Source of the DNA: Streptomyces sp. rh34
GTDB taxonomy: Bacteria > Actinomycetota > Actinomycetes > Streptomycetales > Streptomycetaceae
Direction: 5' to 3'
Assembly: GCF_002551245.1 (NCBI RefSeq)
Contig: NZ_NTGZ01000031.1
Span: 1 to 43,253, forward strand
Length of the DNA: 43,253 nt
Shown here: positions 23,902 to 32,700 of the stretch, piece by piece
Position numbering within the stretch: the stretch's first letter is position 1
Layout: each line of letters opens with the position of its first letter
Translations under genes and position numbers: made by a program
Notes under the pieces: generated by a model
What the model was told of the DNA's origin: nothing
Database searches by the model: none
What the model saw: the letters and a program-made list of their open reading frames with translations, nothing else

Positions 23902-25010
23902 CAGATGCCTCCGAAGGAGTAGGCGCGCCGGCGCATGAGGAGGATGAAGCAGGGGACGCCGATGACCGCGGTGAGGACGCCCACCGGCAGCTCGGCCGGG
24001 GCCAGCACCACGCGCGAGAGGATGTCCACCCAGATCAGCAGGACGGCCCCCGCCAGGGGTGCGACGGCCAGGAGCCGGCGGTGGTCCGCGCCGACCAGCA
24101 TCCGTGCGGCGTGCGGGACCATCAGGCCGACGAAGCCGATCGCTCCGCTCACCGCGACGACCGCCCCGGTGACGGCCGCGGAGACGAGGAAGAGCTCCTT
24201 GCGCAGTCTCCCGGGATCGACCCCGAGTGCGGCGGCGGTCTCGTCGCCCAGGGCGAGGGCGTTCAGGCGCCGTGCCGACCAGCCGAGGTGCGCGAGGCCG
24301 GCGAGCACCGCTCCGGCGGCGATCGGCACGGCCGTCCAGTTGGCCCCGCCGAGGCTGCCCAGCAGCCACATCATCGCGGAGCGGGCCGCTTCCCCGCGCT
24401 CGGCCGCGAACACCATGAACGTGGTGACGGCCGAGAAGCCGTAGTACATCGCGGTTCCCGTCAGGACGAGCCGGAGCGGGGTCAGTCCGCGTTCGGTGCG
24501 GGCGACCGCGTACACGAGCAGCATGGCCAGAAGTGCGGAGAGGAACGCCGCCGTGGACAGGGCCCAGACGCCCAGCGCTCCCAAGGCCCCGAAGATGAGT
24601 ACGGCGTTGGCGCCGACCGCCGCGCCCGAGGAGATGCCGAGCACGAACGGGTCGGCGAGCGCGTTGCGCACCATGGCCTGGACCGCGACGCCGATGGCCG
24701 ACAGGCCGGCCCCGACGACGGCGGCCAGCACGGCTCGTGGCAGGCGCAGTTCCCAGACGATGGTGTAGGCCGGGACCTCGTCGGGGCCGATGGCTCCGCC
24801 GGTGAGCCCTGCCCACAGGTAGCGCGTCACCTCCGCCCAGGAGAGCCCCGACGCCCCGAGCGCCGCCCCGCAGACGAGCGAGAGAGGCAGGGCCGGAGCC
24901 AGGCCGGCCAGGAGGAGCGGCAGGGGCATGCGCCGGGGTGGCGCCGGTCCGGTGCCGACGTGCACGGGGCGCGGCGGCTCGGAGGGTATGCGGTCGACAG
25001 ACGTGGCCAC
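23901..25010 (-). CDS. ABC importer permease (FecCD/BtuC family)
   Basis: About 369 residues with roughly ten membrane helices. FecCD hallmarks are LRLPRAVLAAVVGAGLSAIG, the NALADPFVLGISSGAAVGAN segment, GAIGFVGLMVPHAARMLVG (the coupling loop region that contacts the ATPase) and the terminal ELPVGVLTAVIGVPCFILLM. The start is uncertain: the GTG at 25010 is used here, but an ATG at 24929 begins right before the first helix. It is the first gene of the operon and lies directly downstream of a cobalamin riboswitch, which makes vitamin B12 the best guess for the cargo. Confidence 0.92.
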   Translation of the reverse strand: MATSVDRIPSEPPRPVHVGTGPAPPRRMPLPLLLAGLAPALPLSLVCGAALGASGLSWAEVTRYLWAGLTGGAIGPDEVPAYTIVWELRLPRAVLAAVVGAGLSAIGVAVQAMVRNALADPFVLGISSGAAVGANAVLIFGALGALGVWALSTAAFLSALLAMLLVYAVARTERGLTPLRLVLTGTAMYYGFSAVTTFMVFAAERGEAARSAMMWLLGSLGGANWTAVPIAAGAVLAGLAHLGWSARRLNALALGDETAAALGVDPGRLRKELFLVSAAVTGAVVAVSGAIGFVGLMVPHAARMLVGADHRRLLAVAPLAGAVLLIWVDILSRVVLAPAELPVGVLTAVIGVPCFILLMRRRAYSFGGI

Positions 25011-25051
25011 AGGCCGGTCGCTTTCGCCTCGGGCCGTGCGTCGCGCGATGA

Positions 25052-25078
25052 GGAGCGGCCCCGGACGGCGGCCGCCCC
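25052..25078 (-). terminator. GC hairpin between riboswitch and importer (expression platform candidate)
   Basis: In the leftward transcript, GGGGCGGCC (25078-25070) pairs with GGCCGCTCC (25060-25052) over nine positions with one G-U pair. It lies between the cobalamin riboswitch and the permease start. It may terminate transcription when cobalamin is bound, but there is no U-tract, and translational control is equally possible. Confidence 0.4.
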
Positions 25079-25109
25079 GCGCAGCGCCCGTTCGCAGTCC
25101 ACGGCGAAT

Positions 25110-25235
25110 CGTCAGGAGCCTTCTCCGCCGCGGGTGATCGGGCTCACGGCGCCCCGGGGAGGGGCTCCGTCTACCGTTGCGGGTCAGCGCCGGATTTCGA
25201 CCGGACTTCCCCCGTGGCGGAACGCAGCCTAGCGC
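25110..25235 (-). ncRNA. Cobalamin riboswitch
   Basis: On the minus strand the conserved aptamer elements occur in the right order: CTAGGCTGCG (from 25232), GGGGGAAGTCCGG, TCGAAATCCGG, the core GCTGACCCGCAACGGTA (25188-25172), and the B12 box GAGCCCGATCACCCGC (25145-25130). These match the cobalamin riboswitch consensus as I know it. It is placed about 120 bases upstream of a FecCD-type importer operon, so B12 (adenosylcobalamin or a related form) should repress its own uptake. Confidence 0.88.
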
Positions 25236-25310
25236 GTTCGTCCGCCCTCCTCCGGAGGAGGGTGAACAACAGCAGGACACGGAAGGTCCCGTTGCCGCCG
25301 CGAGACGGCA

Positions 25311-25340
25311 GGAGGGCTCCGGACGCGTCCGAAGCCCTCC
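25311..25340 (-). terminator. Hairpin terminator after the EEP phosphohydrolase gene
   Basis: A 15-bp stem with almost no loop: GGAGGGCTTCGGACG and CGTCCGGAGCCCTCC (minus strand), with one G-U pair, seven bases after the stop codon. A second perfect 18-bp palindrome (CCCTCCTCC/GGAGGAGGG, 25245-25262) lies between this terminator and the riboswitch and may be part of the importer promoter. Confidence 0.75.
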
Positions 25341-25347
25341 GCGGTGT

Positions 25348-26472
25348 TCACCAGCTGATGCGGGCCGCCACCGGGAGGTGGTCGCTGCCGGTCGCGGGCA
25401 GGACCCACGAGCTCTCCGGCTCCACGCCCCGAACCAGGATCTGATCGATCCGCACCACCGGGAAGGTGGCGGGCCAGCTGAAGCCGAAACCACCGCCGGC
25501 CGTCTCCTGCGCCGATCGCATCCGCGCGGTGATGCCCGCGTACGCGCGGTCGTCCAGGGTGCCGTTCAGATCGCCGAGCAGCACCACCCGCTCGTTTCGC
25601 TCGGCGGCGACGGCCCGGCCGAGCGACTGCGCGCCGGCGTCCCGTTGGCCCGTCGAGAGGCCCGCCCGGGGATTCACCCGGACGGACCCGAGATGCGCCA
25701 CGTACACCGCCAGGGGTCCGTGGTGTGTGGCCACCGTGGTTCGCAGGCCCCGGTTGTATTCCAGCTTGACGGCGGCAGGCTTGGTGTCCGCCAGCGGCCC
25801 CATGTCCATCTTGACGTCGACCGGCCGGGTGTCCGACAGCGGCAGCTTGCTCCACAGCCCGACCGTGCCCAGCACCGTGTGGTGCGGGTACGTCGTCGCC
25901 AGCTCCTTCTCGTACGCCCCCCGGGCCTCCGGGGCCAGCTCTTCGAGTGCCAGCACGTCCGCGCCGGAGGCGGCCAGGTCGCGCGCGGTGCCCGCCGCGT
26001 CGGGGTTGTCGGCGCCGACGTTGTGGCTGACCACGGTGAGGTCGCCGCCCGGGTGGGACTTGTCGGTGAGCAGCCCGCCGAAGAGGGTCAGCCACACGAC
26101 GGCCGGCAACAGCAGCGCGACGACCGCGAGGACGGAGCGGCGCAGCAGCGCCCCGGCCAGCAGCACCGGGATGAACAGGCCGAACCACGGGAGGAAGGTC
26201 TCCACCAGGCTGCCGAGGTTCCCGACCCGGTTCGGGATGCTCGCGTGCAGCATCAGGAACAGGCCCAGCAGCAGCGCCGCCGCCGCGAGTACCCGGCCGC
26301 GCCTCCAGAGACCTGTCCTCGCGCCGGTGCCCCGGGGGCCGGTGTCCCCGGGCCCCGCGTCCCGGGGACAGGCATCGCCCTGCCCGGAACCGGGCGTGTC
26401 CAGGTAGCTCTGCGCGGTCCCGGCCGTGTGCACGTCACCCTGCGCGGTCCCGGCCGTGTCCACCTGTGTCAT
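25348..26472 (-). CDS. Membrane-anchored endonuclease/exonuclease/phosphatase-family protein
   Basis: 374 residues. A repeat-rich N-terminus has imperfect ten-residue repeats (VDTAGTAQGD, VHTAGTAQSY, LDTPGSGQGD). About three membrane helices follow (VLAAAALLLGLFLMLHAS, LPWFGLFIPVLLAGALL, VLAVVALLLPAVVWLTLFGG). The catalytic EEP domain shows VVSHNVGADN, ALEELAPEA, VVLLGDLNGTLDD and the terminal GSDHLPVAA. The family cleaves phosphodiester bonds in nucleic acids or lipids; an outward-facing membrane form suggests an extracellular substrate. It lies 23 bases after the M15 peptidase gene, so the two form an operon. Confidence 0.88.
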   Translation of the reverse strand: MTQVDTAGTAQGDVHTAGTAQSYLDTPGSGQGDACPRDAGPGDTGPRGTGARTGLWRRGRVLAAAALLLGLFLMLHASIPNRVGNLGSLVETFLPWFGLFIPVLLAGALLRRSVLAVVALLLPAVVWLTLFGGLLTDKSHPGGDLTVVSHNVGADNPDAAGTARDLAASGADVLALEELAPEARGAYEKELATTYPHHTVLGTVGLWSKLPLSDTRPVDVKMDMGPLADTKPAAVKLEYNRGLRTTVATHHGPLAVYVAHLGSVRVNPRAGLSTGQRDAGAQSLGRAVAAERNERVVLLGDLNGTLDDRAYAGITARMRSAQETAGGGFGFSWPATFPVVRIDQILVRGVEPESSWVLPATGSDHLPVAARISW

Positions 26473-26495
26473 CGTCCGTCCTCGTTCGCTGCCGG

Positions 26496-27176
26496 TCACT
26501 GTCGCGTCCTCGGGTCCTGGGTGGGGTCGGCGTACATGCGCGGACAACCCCGGTCGATCGCTTCCGGGCGCAGCTCGTAGTGCCAGGGCTCGTTCCGGTA
26601 GGTCTGGCACAGTCCGTACGCGGCGCCGCGCTCGGCCAGCCACTTCGTCGCGTCCGCAGGCCCGATGTCGACCGCGTCCCCCGACACGTGCGGCGACGTC
26701 TTCGCGGTGGCCACCCACCGGGCGGCCTCGGCCTTCGACCCGTACCGCGCGACCGCCTCGCGGAGCAGCTCATTCTGATACTCCGGTGATCGCCAGCCGC
26801 TGTTGACGGCGAACTCGACGCCGTCCCGCGCCGCCTCCCGCGCCGCCCGGCGGAGTACCGCGAGCAGATCCGCGTCGAGACGGGCGACGGCCGGGATCCC
26901 GTCGTCGAGCACCGTCACGCCGTCGGGGACGACGCCGTCGGCCTCTCCCAGTGCTCCACCGTGCTCACGGTGGAGCGGAGGCAGGGGTGCCGGGGCCGAG
27001 GAGGGGGCGGCGGACGGGGAGCGGGCCGAGGCCGAGGGCGACGGGGCCTGTGAGGGGGTCAGCAGGGCATGGCCGAGGGCCGTGGCGATCGCCGCCACGA
27101 CGGCTACCGCGCCGACGACGAGGGGCCGGCCCGCCCGGTGGGGTGGTGTTCGCACTGACGGCGGTGGTCGAGTCAT
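26496..27176 (-). CDS. M15-family D,D-peptidase (VanY-like), membrane-anchored
   Basis: 226 residues with one N-terminal membrane helix (about 19-39) and a Ser/Pro/Ala-rich linker to about residue 68. The catalytic domain has FAVNSGWRSPEYQNELL and the zinc ligands H163 and D170 in SPHVSGDAVDIG and H199 in EPWHYEL, the classic SxHxxGxAxD...ExWHxE pattern. It trims the terminal D-Ala of peptidoglycan stem peptides outside the membrane. The ATG at 27176 is favoured; an upstream TTG (27188) is possible. It is divergent from a two-component system, a common arrangement for envelope-stress or glycopeptide-responsive peptidases. Confidence 0.88.
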   Translation of the reverse strand: MTRPPPSVRTPPHRAGRPLVVGAVAVVAAIATALGHALLTPSQAPSPSASARSPSAAPSSAPAPLPPLHREHGGALGEADGVVPDGVTVLDDGIPAVARLDADLLAVLRRAAREAARDGVEFAVNSGWRSPEYQNELLREAVARYGSKAEAARWVATAKTSPHVSGDAVDIGPADATKWLAERGAAYGLCQTYRNEPWHYELRPEAIDRGCPRMYADPTQDPRTRQ

Positions 27177-27262
27177 ACCGCCAGTCAAGGCAGCGCGGTG
27201 TTGCCGAGGCGTATGCGGTTTTCGATACGCGGACGACAGGCGCCGACTCGTAGCATCGGCGC

Positions 27263-27961
27263 ATGCGCGTGCTGATCGTCGAGGACGAACCTTATCTGGC
27301 AGAAGCCGTCCGCGACGGCCTGCGTCTCGAAGCGATCGCGGCGGACATCGCGGGTGACGGCGAGACCGCTCTGGAGCTGCTGAGCGTCAACACCTACGAC
27401 ATCGCCGTCCTGGACCGCGACATCCCCGGGCCGTCCGGCGACCAGATCGCCGAACACATCGTCGCCTCCGGCAGTGGTATGCCGATCCTCATGCTCACGG
27501 CCGCCGACCGTCTCGACGACAAGGCCTCCGGGTTCGGACTCGGGGCCGACGACTACCTCACGAAACCCTTCGATCTCCGGGAACTCGTGCTCAGGCTCAG
27601 AGCGCTCGACCGCAGACGCGCCCACAGCAGACCTCCCGTGCGGGAGATCGCGGGTCTGCGGCTGGACACCTTCCGCAGGGAGGTCTACCGGGACGGCCGC
27701 TACGTCGCGCTGACCAGGAAGCAGTTCGCGGTTCTCGATGTCCTCGTCGCCGCCGACGGCGGTGTCGTCAGCGCCGAAGAGCTCCTGGAACGCGCGTGGG
27801 ACGAGCACGCCGACCCGTTCACCAACGCCGTACGCATCACCGTCTCGGCCCTGCGCAAGCGCCTCGGCGAACCGTGGATCATCGCCACCGTGCCGGGCGT
27901 CGGCTACCGCATCGGCACAGCGTCCGGCACCGGTCGCGGCGACGGAGAGGACCATGGCTAG
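27263..27961 (+). CDS. OmpR-family response regulator (divergent from the M15 peptidase)
   Basis: 232 residues. The receiver has the acidic pair in LIVEDEPYLAEA, phospho-acceptor D51 in IAVLDRDIPGPSGD and switch lysine in DDYLTKPFDLRELVLRLRA. The winged-helix DNA-binding domain includes LTRKQFAVLDVLVAADGGVV and FTNAVRITVSALRKRLGEP and ends with VPGVGYRIG. It overlaps the kinase start by eight bases. The 86-base divergent spacer to the M15 peptidase makes that operon the likeliest target. Subfamily: CutR/VanR-like, which often senses the cell envelope, copper or glycopeptides; I cannot decide. Confidence 0.94.
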   Translation: MRVLIVEDEPYLAEAVRDGLRLEAIAADIAGDGETALELLSVNTYDIAVLDRDIPGPSGDQIAEHIVASGSGMPILMLTAADRLDDKASGFGLGADDYLTKPFDLRELVLRLRALDRRRAHSRPPVREIAGLRLDTFRREVYRDGRYVALTRKQFAVLDVLVAADGGVVSAEELLERAWDEHADPFTNAVRITVSALRKRLGEPWIIATVPGVGYRIGTASGTGRGDGEDHG

Positions 27962-29078
27962 GCGGCCCGGGTTGAGCGTCCGCCTCAAGCTCACCCTCAG
28001 CTACGCCGGATTCCTCATGGTCGCCGGCGTCCTGTTGCTCACAGCGGTGTGGGTGTTCCTCCTGGAGTACGTTCCCGACGACTGGGACAAGCGGATGCTC
28101 CACGAGAACCCCAACCGTCAGCTCCTCGCGTACACCTTCGCCCCGGCGGCGGCCACCGTGCTGGCGGTCCTTCTCGTCTTCGGCCTCCTGGGAGGATGGG
28201 TCCTCGCCGGCCGCATGCTCGCCCCGCTGACCCGGATCACCGAAGCGACCCGCGCGGCCACGCACGGGTCGCTCTCCCACCGGGTCCGGCTGCCGGGCCG
28301 CAGGGACGAGTTCCGGGAACTCGCCGACGCCTTCGACGCCATGCTCGCCCGGCTCGAAGCACACGTCGCCGAACAGGAGAGATTCGCGGCCAACGCCTCC
28401 CATGAGCTGCGTACCCCGCTGGCGATCTCGAAGGCGCTTCTCGATGTGGCCCGCACCGATCCGAACCACGACACCGACGAGATCATCGACCGTCTGTACG
28501 CCGTCAACGGCCGGGCGATCGACCTCACCGAGGCCCTGCTCGTACTCAGCCGCGCCGACCGGCGTTCCTTCACCCGAGAACGCGTCGACCTGTCGCTGCT
28601 CGCGGAGGAGGCCACCGAGACCCTCCTCCCCCTCGCGGAAGAACAGGACGTCACCGTCGAGACACGCGGCGAGATCGCCCCCGCGATCGGATCGCCGACG
28701 CTCCTGCTCCAGCTGACCACGAACCTCGTGCACAACGCGATCGTCCACAATCTGCCCGAACGGGGCACCGTCCGGGTCACCACCGGCGTCCGCCGGGAGA
28801 CCGTGGTGCTCACGGTCGAGAACACCGGTGCGAAGGTCACCCCGCAGCTGGCCTCGACGCTCACCGAACCCTTCCGACGCGGCGCCGAACGGACGCGCAC
28901 CCACCACGCGGGCGTCGGCCTCGGCCTGGCCATCGTCAAGACCATCGCCCGCGCACACGACGGAACGCTCACCCTCACCCCGCGCCCGGACGGCGGGATC
29001 CGTATCACGGTGGAACTCCCCGCGATCGCCCCGCCCGCCGACGGAGTCCGGACCTCGTACGGCAGGATGGAGCCATGA
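27954..29078 (+). CDS. Sensor histidine kinase of the second two-component system
   Basis: 374 residues. Two membrane helices (about 17-38 and 61-88) enclose a very short external loop of some 22 residues, so the signal is probably sensed in or near the membrane. HAMP follows, then HisKA with H150 in FAANASHELRTPLAISKALL. The ATPase domain has N-box LTTNLVHNAIVHN, a G1-box variant VENTGAKV (Asp replaced by Asn, Gly by Ala) and G2 HHAGVGLGLAIVKTIARAHD. The unusual G1 box is shared with VanS/CutS-like actinobacterial kinases. Its stop overlaps the next gene by four bases. Confidence 0.94.
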   Translation: MARRPGLSVRLKLTLSYAGFLMVAGVLLLTAVWVFLLEYVPDDWDKRMLHENPNRQLLAYTFAPAAATVLAVLLVFGLLGGWVLAGRMLAPLTRITEATRAATHGSLSHRVRLPGRRDEFRELADAFDAMLARLEAHVAEQERFAANASHELRTPLAISKALLDVARTDPNHDTDEIIDRLYAVNGRAIDLTEALLVLSRADRRSFTRERVDLSLLAEEATETLLPLAEEQDVTVETRGEIAPAIGSPTLLLQLTTNLVHNAIVHNLPERGTVRVTTGVRRETVVLTVENTGAKVTPQLASTLTEPFRRGAERTRTHHAGVGLGLAIVKTIARAHDGTLTLTPRPDGGIRITVELPAIAPPADGVRTSYGRMEP

Positions 29079-29404
29079 GCGTAGTCAAGATCAATGTGCT
29101 GACCGTCCCCCAGGAACAACGCGAGACGCTGGAGAAGCGCTTCGCTTCCCGGGCCCATGCCGTGGAGGGCTCCGACGGATTCGAGTGGTTCGAGCTGCTC
29201 CGGCCCGTCGAGGGCACGGACGACTACCTCGTCTACACGCGCTGGCGTGACGAGGCCTCCTTCCAGGCGTGGATGGAGGGGCCGATGAAGGCGGCCCATC
29301 AGGGCGGTGACGCCGGGAGCGGTGAGCGCCCCAAGCCGGCGGCCAGCGGGTCCACGGTGTGGTCCTTCGAGGTCGTACAGCAGGCCGCCCCGGCCGGCGC
29401 GTAG
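29075..29404 (+). CDS. ABM-fold monooxygenase (HmoA/heme-degrading-like)
   Basis: 109 residues of the antibiotic biosynthesis monooxygenase dimeric alpha-beta barrel. It has MSVVKINVLTVPQEQRETLE at the first strand and helix, GSDGFEWFELLRPVEGTDDY in the middle and YTRWRDEASFQAWMEGPMKA around the second helix. Related small proteins (HmoA, IsdG-like) degrade heme or oxidise aromatic metabolites without extra cofactors. The ATGA overlap with the kinase gene puts it in the same operon, so it is probably not part of the megasynthase cluster that follows, although it is its nearest upstream neighbour. Confidence 0.85.
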   Translation: MSVVKINVLTVPQEQRETLEKRFASRAHAVEGSDGFEWFELLRPVEGTDDYLVYTRWRDEASFQAWMEGPMKAAHQGGDAGSGERPKPAASGSTVWSFEVVQQAAPAGA

Positions 29405-29446
29405 CACGACGCGTACGACAGGTGGCGCGAGCGCGCGCCGAGGGGT

Positions 29447-29484
29447 GACCCGCCCGGTCCGGCCGATGGCCGGCCAGGCGGGTC
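29447..29484 (+). terminator. Hairpin terminator after the two-component operon
   Basis: GACCCGCC-CGGTCCGGCC (29447-29464) pairs with GGCCGGCC-AGGCGGGTC (29468-29484), a long stem with one small bulge and a GAT loop. It separates the two-component operon from the megasynthase gene. Confidence 0.6.
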
Positions 29485-29746
29485 GCTCCGGCCCGGCAGG
29501 TCGTTCCGAGCGGCCGGGCCATGGTCCCGGCGAACGGGACGTCCAGGCAGTGCTTCTCCTCGGTCCCCACGTTCACGGCGGACACGCCAGTCGCTGCCCG
29601 TCCCGGTCCTGAAACCGAGCCGAACCTCTTCCACCAGGTCACTCCCAGGGTGCATGGGCTCTCCTCCCGGCGGCTGATTCCCCCCGACCCGCGCCTTTTT
29701 AAGATCATTCTTCGAGGAACGGACCGACGGACCGGTGGAGTACGAC
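29485..29746 (+). promoter_or_regulatory. Upstream region of the megasynthase gene
   Basis: No convincing gene. The only AT-rich patch is CCTTTTTAAGATCATTC near 29694-29710; TAAGAT at 29700-29705 could be a -10 element about 40 bases before the start codon, without an obvious -35. A leftward ATG near 29661 has a good Shine-Dalgarno, but its codons lack the expected third-position GC. Confidence 0.3.
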
Positions 29747-32700
29747 ATGACGCTGCTGGATGTACTGCTGGGCGCGGTCCGTGAGGCTCCCGGGCAGGTC
29801 GTCGTACATGTCCGCGGCGACGGCGGCGAGCTGACGGTCAGCCTGAGCGAACTTTTGGACGAGGCCTTGCGCGTGGCCGGCGGCTTCCGGAAGGCGGGCG
29901 TCGCGCCCGGGACCTGTGTGCCGTTGCTCGCCGACCGCAGCGAGGACTTCCAGCCGATGTTCTGGGGTGCTGTGGCGGCCGGTCTCGTTCCGGTCCCGCT
30001 CGCGCCGGACGCCCGTCGGGTGCTGCCGGTCTGGGAGCACCTGGGGCGGCCGCCCGTCGTCGTGGACGCCTCGACCTCGTCGCTGTCCGGTGACCTCCCC
30101 GACGCTGTTCGCACCCTGACCCTCGATGTCCTGCGGGAGGGGCCGTTCCTGCGGGAGCCTGCCGCCGCCGGGCCCGACGACGTCGCGTTCGTGCAGTTCT
30201 CCTCGGGAAGCACCGGTGTGCCCAAGGGGGTGGAGGTGACCCATGGAGCGGTGCTGGCCAATCTGGAGCAGATACGGGCCGCCTCGGCGCTGGGCCCCGA
30301 CGACGTGGTGGTCAGCTGGATGCCGTACTTCCACGACATGGGGCTCATCGGCACCCACCTCGCTCCGCTGGCCGCCCGGGCCAGGCAGGTCAAGATCGGT
30401 CCGCTGTCGTTCGCCAAGCGTCCCCGCCTGTGGTTCGAGGTCGCGGCCCGGCACCGGGCCACGGTGCTGTCCGCGGCCAACTTCGCCCTGGCGCTGGCCG
30501 TACGCCGGGTTCCCGACGAGGTTTTGGCCCGGCTGGACCTCTCGGCGGTACGGCTGATCCTGGTCGGGGCGGAGCCGATCGGGCCCGCGGTGTGGCGTGC
30601 GTTCGCCGACAAGACCCGGCCGGCTGGGCTCGATCCGACAGCGGCCCAGCCGGTCTACGGCCTGGCCGAGGCGACGCTGGCGGTGACCTTCCCGCCGGCG
30701 GGGGAAGTGGCCGAACCCCTCGTCCTGGACCGGGCGTCGTTGAGCCGTGGAGTGGCGGTGGACGCCGAACCGGGCGAAGGCGCCGTCGAGTTGATGGACG
30801 TCGGGCGGCCGGTGGCCGGCTGCGCCGTACGCATCGTCGACGACGCGGGCACCGTCCTCGGGGACCGGCGGACCGGGCACATCATGGTGAGCGGTCCCCA
30901 ACTGGCCCGTGGTTACCACCGCCTTCCCGACGTGAGCGCGGAGGTGTTCGCCGGGGGATGGCTCCGCACCGGGGATCTCGGGTTCCTGCGGGACGGCCGG
31001 CTGTGCGTCACGGGCCGGCACAAGGACGTGCTGTTCCTCAACGGCCGCACCTTCCACGCCACGGACATGGAGGAGGTCGCGGCCGCCACCCCCGGGCTGC
31101 CTCCCGGGGCCCCCGCGGTGGTCGGATCGACCGACCCGGTCACCGGAGCCGAGCGCGTCGTGGTGTTCGTCCCCTGGGCACGGCCCCCGCGCGAGGCGGC
31201 GCAGGTACTCGAACGCGTCACGGCCCGGGTGCGCGAGGCCCTGCTCCATGACGATGTGCGGGTGCTGACCCTGCCGCCGGGGGCGTTCCCCCGTACGACG
31301 AGTGGCAAGCTGCGGCGCCGGCGGCTGCGGGAGCGTTTCGAGGACGGCGCGTTCGGGACGGGTGAGCGGGGAGCGGGTGAGGTCGCTTCGGGTGACGGCG
31401 ATGGTCCCTCGTCTGCGGCGGGCGGTCTCGCGGAAGCGGCTCGGCCGGCGGCGGAAGCTCTCGCGAGGGCGCCCCGGGCTCGGGCGGAGACCGTCGAGGC
31501 CGTGCGGGAGGTGTGGGCCCGGGTACTGGGCCGGCCCGCCGGTTCGATCGGGGCGCACGAGGCGTTCGGGAGCCTCCGTGGGACGTCGCTCAAGGCCATG
31601 GAGGTGCTGGGGGCCCTGGAGGACGCCTTCGGTGTGACATTGCCGCCGGCGGTCATCCGCGACCACGGCACGGTATCCGCCCTCGCCGGTCACCTTCTGA
31701 CGGTGGCGCCGGTTCCGAGGCCGTATGCCCCGGAAGCCGAGGAGAGTGCCGAGCCGCGCACCGGAGGTACGACCGCGGGGGACCCGGCCGTACCCGATCC
31801 CACCACAGCCACCGGCGCTGCCGCTGCCGCCACCGCTGCGGCCGTCATCGGGATGGCGTGCCGGTTCCCCGGTGCCGGCACCCCCGAGGACTTCTGGGAC
31901 CTGCTCGTCGACGGGCACGACGCCGTCACCCCCGTACCGCGAGGACGATGGGACGACGGCCAGGACCTTCCGGGAGCCCGGCCGGCGGCTCCGGCGGTTC
32001 CCCGGAAGCGATGGGCCGCACTGCTGGAGGATCCGGCCGCCTTCGACGCCGGCTACTTCGGCATCGGCGAGGACGAGGCGCGCGCACTCGACCCGCAGGC
32101 CCGGCTCTTCCTGGAACTCGCGCACGAGGCACTCGAACGTGCCGGATACGCGGGACCCCGCCGACGCGGCCTCAGGATCGGTGTGTTCGCGGCGGTCGGG
32201 GACAGCGGCTACCGGGAGATCCTGGAACGGGCCGCCGCCGACGGCTCCCCGCTGCCCGCGGCGCTCACAGGGAACCTGCCCGCTCTCGTCGCCGCCCGGG
32301 TCTCCCAGAGCCTCGACCTCGACGGGCCCGCCCTCGCCGTGGACACCGCCTGCTCGTCGGGCCTGGTGGCTCTGCATCTGGCCCGGCGCAGCCTGCTGGA
32401 CGGCGAGTGCGACCTCGCCGTCGTCGGCGGGGTCAACCTCCACCTGACCTCAGCCCCGCACCGGCTGCTGGAAGAGGCGGGGGCCCTTTCCCCCACCGGA
32501 CGCAGCCGTGCCTTCAGCGCCGACGCCGACGGCTTCGTGCCCGGAGAGGGCGGCGCGGCCATCGTCCTGACGCGCCTCGACGCGGCCCGCCTCGCGGACG
32601 ATCCGGTGCTCGCGGTGGTCCGGGGCACGGCCGTCAACAACGACGGCCGGTCGATGAGCCTCATGGCGCCCAACCCCCTGCGGCAGCGCGAAGTCATCAC

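Noticed and set aside
29299..29661. Leftward small ORF with a good Shine-Dalgarno upstream of the megasynthase
   Set aside because: Its third codon positions are not GC-biased, it runs antisense through the ABM gene, and its product resembles nothing known to me.
29705..32443. Very long antisense open frame opposite the megasynthase (also 35237-38725 on the minus strand)
   Set aside because: Low-complexity Arg/Gly/Pro-rich translation that shadows recognisable FAAL, KS, KR and C domain sequence on the plus strand.
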